DNA of 64,000 nucleotides, from assembly GCA_032629725.1 (NCBI GenBank), contig JAFEVB010000008.1:1054001-1118000 (forward strand). The letters run 5' to 3'. The notes under the pieces are model-generated. The model worked only from the letters and a program-made list of their open reading frames with translations. It made no database searches and was not told the origin of the DNA. The translations under genes and the position numbers were made by a program. The stretch is from Gremmenia infestans (lineage: Eukaryota > Ascomycota > Leotiomycetes > Helotiales > Hamatocanthoscyphaceae). Positions 35,590 to 48,101 of the stretch are shown one piece after another. The stretch's first letter is position 1. Each line of letters opens with the position of its first letter.

Positions 35590-37435
35590 ATGGGAGACTT
35601 CATTCCGAACAGTGTTCCAAATCTGAAGACCGCACAGCCTCCGAAAAAAGGATTCGTGGTTATGAATTCGGTGAATCCGGACGCTCAATCTGTAGTAATG
35701 AGTGGTATAGCAGATAGCGATGCGTAAGTACTAAGATCGTTGATCATGCTATTCTAGCTGACAGTAAATAGCAAATTTGGAAGCGTCGTGCGCCCTACAA
35801 ACCCCTACCAGTTTGAACCTGATACTCCGTATATCAACGTCCAGCATCAAACTAAAATGACAGACTTCATCCAAAAACATGGCAGCTCACCGATACCTCT
35901 TCCAAGTTCCCGACCTGGGCACGCAAAGAAGTCGTATTCGGAGGGAAATGCTGTACCGATTACGCAAACACCTGAGGTTCCTGATACACCTTTCGAAAAG
36001 CCAATACTACATGTCCTTCACAGATATAGGAGTGAGTCTTCTCCGGTTATTCCTCCACTTCGGTTCGCGGAGCACCCTGATCCCGGCTCAAGCCCAACCT
36101 TCCAATCTTACCAGGGTGTTGGCGACGGTTTCGCCTTCCCTAATCGTCCCCTTCCTACAGCTGAGCAACATAACAATCCATATATCCAGGACTATGGACC
36201 TAGTGCTGTGTCGTACCAAACTTCTCGGAACTACGCTACACAACGCCCAGCTCGCTCTCTATCTCGGCTGCAAGTAGAAACTCATTGCAAAGATGCTTCC
36301 GCTTCCGTGAATGGTCGCTATCTAGCCAATTCACCGACGAAGACCCTAGATGAGGTGTTCGAGAAAGATGAAGCAGAAGGAACATACCCGGAAAGCCCTG
36401 AGAGCTCACCCCCAAAACGATCTCGATCTCCTATGAAGAAGATGTTTGGTGAAAACGGGTGGCTCGGTCGGTCCCCAGCGGAGTTGGAGGATGTGAAATT
36501 CAGGGTCAAGAAAGCCTCATCAAGTAAGGACGAGTCCACTGGCTCACCCCAAAAGAAGACTGGCATGATGGGGAAGCTTAAGAACAAGCTTGAAGAATTC
36601 GTACGTAAGGCCTATCCATCAATGGGATTTTTATCTGATGCAACTACAGGCCGAAAAAGCGGATTTATCTACTAAAAACCCCCGCTCCAGTCATGACAAG
36701 CACCCAAAGCTCTCGATCCTAGCCAGATCACTCGGTCCACCTGAACAGGCAAGAGTCGACATGGAAGTTGAGCTCAGCCTGGTGCATACGGCCAATAATT
36801 TTCTGATGAGTCAATTCCGTCAAGGTCGTATGGCCGTCGAATCCATCAAGAAAGTTAGCGATGCATGGAGAAGCAAGGGCCGTCATCGAGTCATCGAGTT
36901 CATGTATGATCAAGCTACACAGCGAGAGCTCGTTGTAGCTAATCAGCACAATTTCCGCTTTCACGGCGAAAGAGCCGGAGACGAAATCCGGATCAACGCG
37001 ATGCTCTACAACTGGAAGCAGGTCTCAAATCTAATGGCGATTCGCACATTTTGCAATGCAGACACTGTCATTCTAAAGCTCATCTTTGATATTGAGCAGA
37101 TTCTAGAACTCCTTGGTGCGACGGAGCCCATCCTGCTTAGACTCCAGCACATTCGAGCCCAAGCCAGTCAGTCTATGCGTGTTGCCCACCGAAAAGAAAA
37201 CGACAAGCCTACTAGTCAACAATACGGGGGAAATAAAGCGATCGATGGATCGATGTCAACCGACAACTCGACTAGCCAGAGGTACAGGGGATTTCGGGAT
37301 CAGGCGAAGGACAATCGCTCATCCACCGCCAGTGCTCTCAGTGTCACCGCTCGATCAGTTGCAACAGACAAGTCCTTCGATGACCCCTACGGCGGAATGA
37401 AGCTTGTCCCTGATCACTACGTCGAGGACTCCTAG
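35590..37435 (+). CDS. Conserved fungal protein of unknown function
   Basis: Three exons, 35590-35723, 35772-36600 and 36650-37435, encode 582 residues. Both introns (48 and 49 nt) are clean and keep frame. Residues 1-320 are Ser/Pro rich and likely disordered, with repeated S/T-P sites (for example SPPKRSRSP) suggesting kinase control. From about 335 to 480 a helical region begins VDMEVELSLVHTANNFLMSQ and continues through GRMAVESIKKVSDAWRSKG to LELLGATEPILLRLQHI. It looks like a folded domain and resembles stretches in uncharacterised ascomycete proteins. No catalytic motif, signal peptide or membrane segment is visible. The tail is polar and Ser rich. Nuclear or cytoskeletal roles are possible but nothing in the sequence decides. 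Confidence 0.8.
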
Positions 37436-38145
37436 GGTAATTCAACTGCTGCTACTTATGTGGGGAATAGAATGGGAATTCAGAGCTTGACACTTGTGAG
37501 ACAAGAGAGGAGTGATAGACCAGCATTACAAAGGCGACGATATTCCCAAGTAAAAGCCCCCTAAAATAAGTAGAGGCAATTGCCTTCTTTCTCCCACGTG
37601 CTAAATTTCCATGGCATGGTGATCCGGTGGGGCTGGCATGTGCTATATATTGCCCTTAGGCAGCTACGTCACTGGTGATTTCTGCGCCGCCGCTGTTGCC
37701 TTTGAATTCAACAAGCCTTGCGCTTGCCGTAAAGGCCTCTAAGAGGCAAAGGCTACGTTTTCTATTGACCTGCATACAGTACCAATACTACGCGTATTAC
37801 TTCCTCTCTTTTCGCGTCCGCCCTTTGCTCGTAACATTCGCTACTCGTACGACGCACCGTACCGTACTGTACCCGCGGTATACTTTGTCTTGTCCCGTCA
37901 TCAGACCTTGTGTAAAATACAAATCAAATACACACATCTACATCTACATCTACATCTACATCTCATCCTTCTGATCTTATCCTATCTTGCCCCATCCTTC
38001 TGTTTCTGTTCACCCAACCGCCTCTGCTGGGCAGAGCTGTGTTTGTCTACATTCTGCTCGGCTATCTTCGTGTCAATCCATCCGCCATACAGTAGGTACA
38101 TGGGATACCTAAGCAGCTAACACGTCCTGACCGTTGCAGTTGGTC
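37436..38145. promoter_or_regulatory. Promoter and leader region of the DDHD gene
   Basis: A 710-bp gap between two plus-strand genes. It contains a CRE-like TACGTCA near 37665, a TACTGTAC motif (37865-37872) and a hexanucleotide repeat. An acceptor-like TTGCAG eight bases before the ATG at 38146 hints at a leader intron. Confidence 0.5.
37934..37963. repeat. (ACATCT)5 hexanucleotide repeat
   Basis: Five perfect tandem ACATCT units upstream of the DDHD lipase gene, probably in its leader. Such simple repeats vary in length among isolates. Confidence 0.92.
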
Positions 38146-41100
38146 ATGTCTCAGTCTGCTCATACTCATGGACCGACATGTCGCCTCTCTCGAAAGATGT
38201 CCTCCGGCTCCAAGTGCCATGATAATTGCCCAGAGATCGAGGCACAGTTCTTCTACAGCTCGCCACTTCCTATCGACGATCCGCTCTCTGTCGTACCGAC
38301 TCCAAATGGGTCCGAATCCAAACCGGTCAAGCACCCTCTCCGGCCCTTCTCGGCATACGACAATGATTCTCTGGAAGAGGCATGGCAAGGTTTTGCGTCA
38401 GGTGCGTCAGGGAAGGACAATAAACATCAGAAGAAGCCCAAAGATTCAACAGATGGCAAGTTGTTGAAATCAAGAGAAGACAAATCTACCGGACAAGCTT
38501 CGCGATACGTTATAGATCCGCAATCCTCAAAGGGTTCCACGCCGCAGAAAGCTTCACAGTCTGTACAAGATCCAAAGAGCAGAAAATATACACATGCCTC
38601 GACAAGATTGGAGCAGGAGCCAGCCTCAAAAGCTGTACGAGGTCCACAGAGCATAACCAAATCATACGGGTCAAAAGTATTGTCCAAGGGGGCGAAACCA
38701 GCCGGAGACTCTGATGCCGTAAAGGGTTCACCGGACGGGACAAATCCGCATTCGGAAGTTGATGAAGACCAAGAGCAAAGCGACAAGTCCATAGGTGACA
38801 TTGTTAATAAAGATAAACATGGCGCGAATAAAAATCACGCAAGGCTACCCCAAGGTGACGGTGCAGATGAGCGCTCACCCAAGGAGCACCTGGAGGCTTC
38901 AAGTGAGTCACAAACATCTGGACATCGAGCGTTTCGCAAATATGAACCTTTAAAAGGCCATCAAGATTTCGAGAAGCATCTGAAGGTTGAGCATGGCCGT
39001 GACCATTCAGATCCTCACGGCTCAGAATCATCTTCTTCCATGACACCGAATTTATATTTGCCTCCAGGCTCCCTCGATGGAGAAGATGATATTGGTATAA
39101 CAGGGAAACCGTTTGTGAAGTTGCCTTCCCGTAGATCAAGCCCCCAAAGACACCCGCTACGATTTTCTAACCACGACGATGCGGATAGTCACAAGCCAGT
39201 TGCAGAGTCCGCTGGCAAGTCTCTAAGCGACTTACTCGATACTGATGGGCCTGCTTATGGAGAAACGGAGGCTATGCATGTTCACGATTGCAAGGTGCAC
39301 AAAAACACCAAACAACATACAGATGTTCCCGTGGGCATATCTCGTCTTCATCTCGTCAAACTGCCTGCTTTACATATGCAGCCTATATATTGGTCCCCTG
39401 TCCACGACGAAGCAAGCGTGACTCGTGGCACATGGTTCTATAAGAACACAATGTTTCCAGTTGAGCCGGCTGTTGCCAACCAGCTCGAGTCGGGTTATAG
39501 GGAGCTTGGGTGCTGGTCTGAAACATGGAACGATGAGCTTAGGAGCGCGATGGAAGTTGGTGCCGCTGGGGAGGAAAAGATTGCTCATTGCTTATGGCCA
39601 AAAGAGACTGATGCGAGGACTAGTTCGCGCAATTACATGCATCCTCACCTTTCGACTAATCCTTACTGTGCTGCGATATGTTTTCATGGAGAAGCTGCTG
39701 CTGAGGGCTCAATTGTCCCTAGCGAGAAGTCGTCAGAGTCGAAAGTGCTAGCCAAGAAGTACAGTAATGCCCAAGTCATCTACAAGGATGCACAGAATGC
39801 TTTTATCCTCAAGCCAAATCTCCAGCCTTCTGCTTATTATGGCCGAAAGCCATTGCAAAAGATAATGAAGGGCGCAATCGTCGGGATCCATGTCGTCCGT
39901 GGATTCGACTGGAAAAGCTGGGAGAAGATTCATCCTTCCAAGAAGACAGACGCAGTGAGGAAGGTAGAGGAGATTGCTCCAGTTGGCGGTGATGCAAATG
40001 CAGCAAAATCGAACTTTTGCCCAGCATGTCGATCACAAGAGGAGCAACTCAAAGTCACTGATCTCTGTCTCGTCATTCATGGAATAGGCCAGAAGCTTTC
40101 AGAACGCATGGAGAGCTTTCACTTCACTCATGCTATGAATGCATTCCGCCGAAGTGTTACAGCCGAGCGTGGCAATGATGCTGTCAAGAACGTACTCCGC
40201 AAAAGTCTAGGTGGAATCATGGTATTGCCAGTCAATTGGCGGTCCAACCTCTCTTTTGAAGGGGAAGATCCTGTCAAAGATGACGGTGAAGACCGCCACC
40301 AATCTGATTTCTCTCTGAACGACATCACACAGCCTACTATCCCAGCGGTTCGAACTCTCATATCCGACGTGATGCTAGATATCCCATACTACTTGTCGCG
40401 TCACAAATCAAAGATGATACAGGTAGGCTTATTGTCATACAAAAAGCCATTTCCCTCTATAGGAGCTGTTTCAAGAGCCCATATGCCGGCTCTCGAGACA
40501 GTTTCCGGGCACCTTAGCTTTCCCCCAGCACTTAAATCTTTGCCGTACTAACTCCTTGGGACAGGCTGTCATATCTGAAGCCAATCGAGTTTATCGATTA
40601 TGGTGCAAGAATAATCCAGACTTCCAACGGGGAGGCCGAGTGCATATCATTGCTCATTCGCTCGGAAGTGTTATGGCAGTCGAAATCCTAAGCAAGCAGC
40701 CGACCTCAGTCCCGAAGGTTGACGTCCATAGCAAGAGAATCGACGTGAAGCATTTCGATTTCAATACCACAAACCTGTTCTGTGCAGGAAGCCCAGCTGG
40801 CTTTTTCTTTTACCTGGAGAAGGCCAAATTGTTACCTCGCAGAGGTCAAGGCAAACCCGATGCTGAGCGGCGAGACGAAATGGATAAGAAGATTACCGGG
40901 GAATCTGGCACTTTTGGTTGTATGGCAGTCGACAACGTCTACAACATCATGCACTACAATGATCCTATTGCCTACCGCCTCAATGCTACCGTTGACGCAC
41001 AGTACGCCTCCAGCTTAAGGATTGCCCAGGTTCCGAGTGCAACAACTGGCTTCTTCGAGAGCATTGGCCATGCTATGAGGTCAATAATTCCTGGCGTTTC

Positions 41101-41434
41101 TTCATCGGCGGACACCTGTGTTGGTGAAGTCTCAAGGCCTGGAAACATTGCTCGTCTTCCGTCTCAATTGGAGCTAGAGGTCCATGATTTTACACGCGAG
41201 GAGATCGCAGAGAAGAAGTTTTGTCTCTTAAATGACAATGGTCAAGTGGATTGGTGTCTTAGCTCTGGTGGCGGACCTCTCGAGATTCAGTACATCAATA
41301 TGCTTGGGGCGCATAGCAGTTATTGGATCAGTCCTGATTTTGTGAGGATGATTGTTACGGAAGTTGGAAGAGAGCCAGGTAGAAGCTCGACTCTTCCCAA
41401 TATGAGGGCTACGAAGGTTGGCCATAAAACATAA
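38146..41434 (+). CDS. DDHD-domain phospholipase (Ddl1/PA-PLA1-like)
   Basis: DDHD proteins are intracellular phospholipases A1; the budding-yeast relative Ddl1 acts on mitochondrial phospholipids. Two exons, 38146-40422 and 40565-41434, encode 1048 residues. Residues 1 to about 400 are Lys/Ser/Gln rich and probably disordered, with many short charged runs. A WWE-like segment begins near residue 408 (YWSPVHDEASVTRGTWFY). The catalytic serine is Ser791 in the AHSLGS nucleophile elbow. The DDHD region follows, with LFCAGSPAGFFFYL and NVYNIMHYNDPIAYRLN, and the conserved ending GAHSSYW. The 142-nt intron sits 30 residues before the nucleophile. The ATG at 38146 is used because the frame opens with no in-frame ATG upstream. 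Confidence 0.92.
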
Positions 41435-41881
41435 CGAAGGATTATAGACTTAGATGGAAGATGAAAGATAGATGGTATTTATTGGCGAAATGGTTAGATT
41501 GTACTCCGTACAGACAGTTTAAAGCGGGCGTAAAGGTTCGGGAATAGATGGATCTATGATACCCATACAGCACCTAAAGAATGAACAAGGAAATATGAAC
41601 AGATTAGTAATTCAATATCATACAAGAACAAGACTTTTTTCCTTTTCCTGATTCTCTGGGTGGTAAGTTACAACACTGTCATCTTTCCTCTCTTGATCTA
41701 CCTGATCCGCACCAGCATTCCCCACACCAGCATTCCCCACAACAGCCTCGGCCTAATGCCCACCCCACATCATTCGAATCAGACTCCAGCTTTCAGGTTT
41801 GCAACGACGATGTAGAAGTAAAGAAACACAAGTACTTGGCACACATACCACGGTTATTAAAAGCTATATTACATTGAAGAA
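41435..41881. other. Intergenic between tandem genes
   Basis: A 447-bp gap with one TACTCCGTA motif (41502-41510) and a short direct repeat of CAGCATTCCCCACA near 41713-41741. No gene is supported. Confidence 0.5.
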
Positions 41882-42980
41882 ATGGAAACCGAAACCACTC
41901 CCAAATTAACACTGTATGTAGATACAGTGAGCCCATTTGCCTATCTAGCATATTATATCACTCGAGTACGTCTACGTCCTCTCTCAACATCCTTGCTCTA
42001 TAATTATAGGTAGCTTCCTCGTGGTATGTTCCTTCTTAAAACCCTGGTACTTGTAATGGGGTATTGGACTGATTATGTAGATGAGAACTGATTGTGTATG
42101 GTGAATGCAGCATGATCCTGTATTCGCCAGATGCGATGTCACGTATATCCCTATGTTCCTGGGAGGCGTCATGAAAGCATGTGGGAATACGCCGCCTATT
42201 CATATAAAGAGTACGTATAATACGCTCCTCCTTCCTACCTCCGAGATGCAATCATGCAGCACAGCACGACCAGCTAGTCGGACTACTGTACATGCGTTCC
42301 CCTACCTATTTCTATCTACGCTTTATTACACTCAAGTTGTATATATGTACAGTACAATAGCTAATCTAGCGCTGCTGAAATGAAATAGACAAGGATAAAT
42401 GGATATCCCAAGAACGCATCCGCTGGGCGCGCTTCTTCAGCATCCCCATGGCGCAGCAGATACCCGCCAGCTTCCCGCCGCTCACGCTGACTATTATGCG
42501 TGCGCTGTGTGCGGTTACGGTGCTTGATCCCGGGCCGGGCCAGGGGAAGTTGGTGGCGTGTTTGGATAAGCTATTTGATGCTTATTGGGTGAGGCGTGAG
42601 GAGACGACGGAAAGGGAGGTGTTGGGGCGCGTGTTGGGGAGTGTGCTGGGGGAGGAGGTTGGAGGGAAAGGTATGTTTTGTCCTGTCCTGAACGAATTGA
42701 TGGATTATATGGAGGGGATCCATTGGAATGCGAGAGGAGAGAGAGAGAAGCTGACGGACAGATGGCAGTTCTCGAAATGGCAGGCAAGGAGGGAAAGGAG
42801 ATGTTAGCGAAGAATACAGATGCTGCACTCGCGGACGGCGCCTTTGGTCTCCCGTGGTTTGTGGCTACGAATAGCAAAGGGGAAAAGGAGACTTTTTGGG
42901 GTGTTGATCACTTGGCGCAAGTTGCGGATCATTTGGGACTGGATAAACCGAAAACTGGGGGGTGGAAGGCTTTGTTGTAG
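41882..42980 (+). CDS. Kappa-class glutathione S-transferase / HCCA isomerase-like protein
   Basis: DsbA-fold kappa GSTs conjugate glutathione in mitochondria or peroxisomes; the same family includes 2-hydroxychromene-2-carboxylate isomerase of naphthalene breakdown. Four exons, 41882-41965, 42111-42210, 42389-42670 and 42769-42980, encode 225 residues, the usual length. YVDTVSPFAYLAYY near the start places the catalytic serine at Ser17. The block FLGGVMKACGNTPP matches the kappa-class substrate loop, and GAFGLPWFV is the cis-proline region. The C-terminus ends WKALL. Three introns (145, 178 and 98 nt) make nearly 40 percent of the gene noncoding. The first two introns are inferred from phase and family alignment; the third is clear. 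Confidence 0.9.
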
Positions 42981-45900
42981 TGTGAAAGGACGTAGGTAGG
43001 ATTGTAATGGTTTGGGAGATGATGGAATGTATGGTACCATTGATTGTAAATAATGAATGCCTTTTAGAGATTGAGTTGGTTCAGAGTACATATATGTGTC
43101 TCTGCCTGAAGTCCAGCCGTTAGAGGCATATATTCTGTAAACTGGGGGCGGTTTGCCTCCTCTTAAATACCCCCCGCTGCACCAACTTGATTCTCCAGCT
43201 TCTAGGGACTACCTTCTTTCACTAGAAATGCATGATACCTTTGTCGACTCGAGCTATTGGTAACTCTGACAACGTGTGCACGAAACCTGAGATAATAGGT
43301 ACTAAAGCCAAAAATCAAGCTGAATGTAGCCAGATGTTGCTGATTTTAGAGAAATAAAGATCGATGCATCACCTCTTCAAATCCTGGCACTCCTCGGGAT
43401 TATGCAAAGCCTTGCTTTTTCATATTCTGTGGGAACAAAGCCAGAGTCTGCCTAATTGGACCTACCCAGGTGGCGACAAGATATCAAAACAGCAGGAACT
43501 TTGACAGTAATTAGCTGATCTTCCGAGAGCAGATACCAAGTGCAAGAGCAGAACGCAATGAGACTTCCTAATTTCGGGAGGAATTGTTTCCCGGGCTCAT
43601 CACGAGTACTATAATTGATGTCCTCATTGGTCCATCGCTGAGCTGGTTGAATTCCCCATCTGGTAGCTCTTAGCTCCACCGTTTGCAATACCACGGGTTG
43701 AACAAAAACAGCTTTTCGGGCGATAACCAGTCTTGCCGCTTCACCGGTAACCATAGACCGGCAGGCTGATACTTATTTGGGCGGCAATATGGTCTGCAAA
43801 CTGCCGATCCGTAGTGCTGGCCTCTTGCTTATCCCAAATCCGCAGACCCGAGATCCAGGAGTAATCCTACCAGTTACGTAGTGGTTGGAACGAAAGTTGA
43901 GGTTGAATTATACTAGTGACATGGACTTATTTTTTCTTCCAGGGGATAATGCCACGAAATGCCGCGAACTTACATACGTCACGAAAGTTTTACGAAGCCC
44001 TGGTGACCTTTAGCATTTGCACAAGTGATGTAGCTCTTTCATATCCAGGGGCTCACATGCGTTATGCTTCCCTCATATCCGCCTGCCTCTCAGTCAAGGT
44101 CTTTGGCTTTGAAGAAGCTTTGGGGACTTCGCTTTGCCCCCAATACATTTCGCCTGTAACGGGGCGTAACGGAGCAGGTACTAGATTCAGGATGATGACT
44201 GGGCCTTGCAATCGAGGGTCTTTTGATCGCCTATTGTGAGGGGTTGTTCTTCAGGATCCCTGCCAGAGGCTACGGCAAGACACATGGCGAACACGCTACA
44301 CAGTAGCTGTGATCGTCACCCTTCGACGAGGTTCCCCGGACTCGACGGTCACACGTCATGCGCGAGAATAACCAACTGTTTCACGGTTAAATGCTAGAAG
44401 CTGAGAATAGATTCTGTTCGCGAAGTCCTGCAGCGGGCAACAAACAGGGGGAGGTGATCAAGGAGAACAGGAAGAATCGATCTGCAGAAAGTGGTGCCGG
44501 GAGCAGTACGGGCAAAAGAATCTCAGGGTTTGTGAGGACAGAGATGATTCGAAAAGAGAGCCAGCAGAGCATGGGCAATAGTTTGACGTGGTTGGATATG
44601 GTTGTTGGTGGCGGAGACGAACGTCCAGCAGTCATCCTGGCAGGAAGCTCGAAAAAGTCTTATCAGAACTCCCTTACGAGAAAGCTAGTGAAAACTTGTT
44701 GGTGTGAAGGACATGTGGCAGTAATGGGGAAAGGGACAATCATCAGTCAATGGACATGGGATCTCGGACCCAAAAATGAAGAGAAATTCGTCACTGCTAG
44801 AACGTTGGTGTATTCCCATGGATCGTTACGCGCCGTGGTCGAAATAGACGACCGTTAGACCCAACCGGAGAATAGAAAGGATGGTAAGAGTCGCAGACTT
44901 GCAGAACACATGGCCATGGTCTTTGGTAGGGTTCTCACCCTCCCGCGTCATATGAAGCCGCAAGCCAGCGGCGCAGGAACCAAGGACGAAACGCTGTACA
45001 GTAAGGTATTAACCCGGTATGGGAGCCCGGTTGAAGACAGCGACGACAGAGCAAGGACTGTGAGTGGCCAAGAATTGAAGAAATGGTGTGCATCCATCCA
45101 CCTTGGAGCTCTTAAGAGGGAACGAATAACAACACAAGGGGGAGCTTCGACTTCTGGCGGCGCGAAAGAGTAGAGCCCGGAACGAGAGTCAAGCGCTCGC
45201 GACTAACGAGTAAAGAGGAGGCTTGCCGCAATTTTTTGGTGGCTTTTGAAGTCCCGGGAGGGCTGAACATGGCGGCTCTATCACCGCTGTGAGTGGCAGG
45301 ATGAGGTTTTGTGTGCTCCCAACTTACTACTGTGCTTTGTTTGTGAACTTTATCGCAAGGGATCGTATGTAGGGCATAGGGCTGGGTTAAGCGTGGCTGA
45401 AGAGTAGGCCGTATAGAGTATACTCCGTTTCAGGGCGCGTACACCGGTGCACGATACAGCAGCTGCGATCGAAGGTCGATCCATCTTCATAGAAGTCGAA
45501 TGGGAGGATGGATGGAATGCTCATCGAAGGCCACAGCCTCAGCCCAAGAAGGATAAAAATGCACTGCCGTGGGCTTCATCATGCTCCTGCCGCGCCAAAG
45601 TACGTACTGGATCCTCGATATGGTATTCATTGGAGTAGGAGTAGGTGTAGGAGTAGGGAGGCGGCTGGGTGCAGAAAGTTGCTTGGAAGGTGAAAAATGA
45701 ATTGGGGCTAATGATTATTGTAATTTGTAAACCTCACTTCTTTTGTTCATGCATTCACCGCGATTGCCTTTCCAGACACATACCCAGATAGATAATGTTA
45801 GTTTAACCTAGGGCCTACATAACCGGCCTCAGCCTGCACCTATCTTCGTAATATTAAGGTTAAGAATTGGTAATGTTGGGAATATATTATCATGTAATAT

Positions 45901-48101
45901 CAATACAGTCAGACGGACAGTGGTGCAACGATGTAGTATAATTCGATGATGCAGTGAGGTTTGAACATCATCTGAGCCTCACTGAGATACGAGGATCGAT
46001 TATGGGTTAGCTCAGATGGCATCCCTAGAATGGATGGGGATTATCATTACGAAAAGGATACCTTATATTTACTGGCTGAGCCGCTTCCGCGAGCAGTTAC
46101 TTCGTACTATCAAAAAGCTCTACTTATACGGCTGTGTACCGCTATCACGAAATGCTAATGACCATCTCAAGATCGCAAGCTAGGGTGGTAAACCTTCGGA
46201 CCATCCTCTTAGTCTAGGGAAAGTGCTGCGGTGAGGAGAAATCATCCTTCGCTACTCTATGATTCATCTCCTAAATTGCAATACAATGCAGGTGCATGTT
46301 TTATTCTTGGAACACCTTACTCAGATTCTTTGTAATTGACGTTGCTGTAATGTTGCTGCTAGTCATCTGACACTACCACGTAAGGTACCTAAATTTACTT
46401 ATTATATGTTTTCCTTTGCTTGTCTGCTGTTGCATTACTAGTCAGATCTCGGATATTTGTCACTCATTACCAATCTTCCCACCCAGTAGAGTCTGACGGG
46501 GAAAATTACCTAAATCAGACTGACCCTTCTGCAGTCCGGCTTGACCCAGAGCCGACCGAACTCCACTACCGTACAGTAACAGAACAAGAACACTGAGCGA
46601 GCAGTGAGAACAGACTGTGCTGCGGATGTGCATGCACCCTTGCCTGCCATGAGGGACCCCAGCCAGCCCTGTCTCCGTACGTGAGGGACCATTTAACCGC
46701 TCAAGAAGCGCGTTTTACAGCACCGTTCATTCGTTCGCGCTGCTGCCTGCCTGATTGGGGTCAGCAGGGATAACGATCCTGCTGCGTAAAAGTACCAATG
46801 AGTACCAAGCACTCAAGCATTCTGCATCAACAAAGTACTGCGCTAGCAGGGAGAGCTTCTAAGCCAAGCTTCAAGCTTCTTCAAGCAGGCTGCGACCTGG
46901 CTAGTTGAGAAGCCCAGGGCAGCAGAAGTTCAGAACACACACCCGCCCGCAAACTACTAATTTCGAGATTTGTACTGTACGGAATCAATACCGTCCTTTG
47001 CTTATTAATTATTATTCCCGTAGCAAATTTGAACAGTACGGTATCGTAACAACATCTATCTCTCTCCGTCCTGGAACTTTGATGAGCAACTTCAAGCAAC
47101 CACGCACTTGTACGGAGTATCTGGCCGTAGCCCACCCCCCCACCACTACAGTCCTGTACGTACGTAACTAACCTTGGCAGGACTGCCTGCATCCTCGGGT
47201 CTGGTCGGCTGCTTGCTCGCTCTCTGCCAACGTGTTTGCCATGTGTTGTCTTGACTGATCTCATGAAACAGACCCAAGGGCCGACATGTCTTGGGCTCGC
47301 TCTCGCACTCGCAAATGCATCTGACCGTTTGGGTAGTGTAGCGTAGCATAGCCGCCAACATTTGAAGACTAAAGCGAGCCCTCTCCATTAACTACAGTAG
47401 GTACTGCCAATGCCACTGCCACCCCACCCACACGCACTGCAAACTACGGATACTAGCTTCAGTGAACGTTGTGTAGACCCATGTAAGCCTTCAGACAACA
47501 CACGCCAAGGGCAAATTTCTCATTGGCGGGTTCGTGAAATGGGCTTTGTAACTTTGTAACAAGACGAGTATGAAAATTGATTTTCCATCAAGACTCCTTT
47601 CGGTTTCTGCTGAGTAGCACAAGTTGGTATTTTTTGCCCTCAATATCCTCATTATTCCTTGACCATTCATGCATTTCCCTATTCATAGCTAAATCACTGA
47701 GGATTGCTGTTCCCTGTCCTGTGCCATGCTTCCCTTTCAAGGTTCAAGCAACCAGACTCCATGCCCCAAAATAATATACCCTACCTACTATACATGTTCT
47801 GTCATAAAAAAGGGGTATTCTACTGTGCCCAACCAAAAGCAATGCAAATTCCCATCCAAGCAATGCCCTAACCTCATAATCCTTTGAATAGTACCGGATT
47901 AAATGCTCGAATAATCTGCTGTGTTCGGGGCCCTTCTGCGAGATGCCTGGGAGGTATGATGACCATCAGCCGCCCCCGATGCTTTTAAATATCCTGCAAA
48001 GCATCAACAAACATGTGCTGACCGCTTGAGATTCTGCAAACTGCTAGTCTGCAGACTCTGTAGAAGTAATGCCCCGCAGACGCCAAGCTTCGTTTTCCCA
48101 A
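42981..48101. other. Gene-poor region, 5.1 kb
   Basis: No gene is supported. The longest frame, 44391-44858 (155 codons, plus strand), has no recognisable product and its strand complement is equally open. A tRNA A-box-like TAGCTCAGATGG near 46009 lacks a B-box downstream. The stretch 45632-45657 is a degenerate GTAGGA repeat. Motif copies: GTACAGTA 46571-46578, TACTGTAC 46973-46980, TACGGAGTA 47111-47119. The part at 45.8-46.5 kb is richer in A/T. No transposase or reverse transcriptase fragment was recognised. Confidence 0.45.

Noticed and set aside
44391..44858. 155-codon open frame
   Set aside because: No recognisable protein, no splice partners and an equally open opposite strand; treated as chance.
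46005..46080. tRNA-like A-box (TAGCTCAGATGG)
   Set aside because: No TTCGA-type B-box or matching TpsiC stem follows at the right distance, and no acceptor stem forms.
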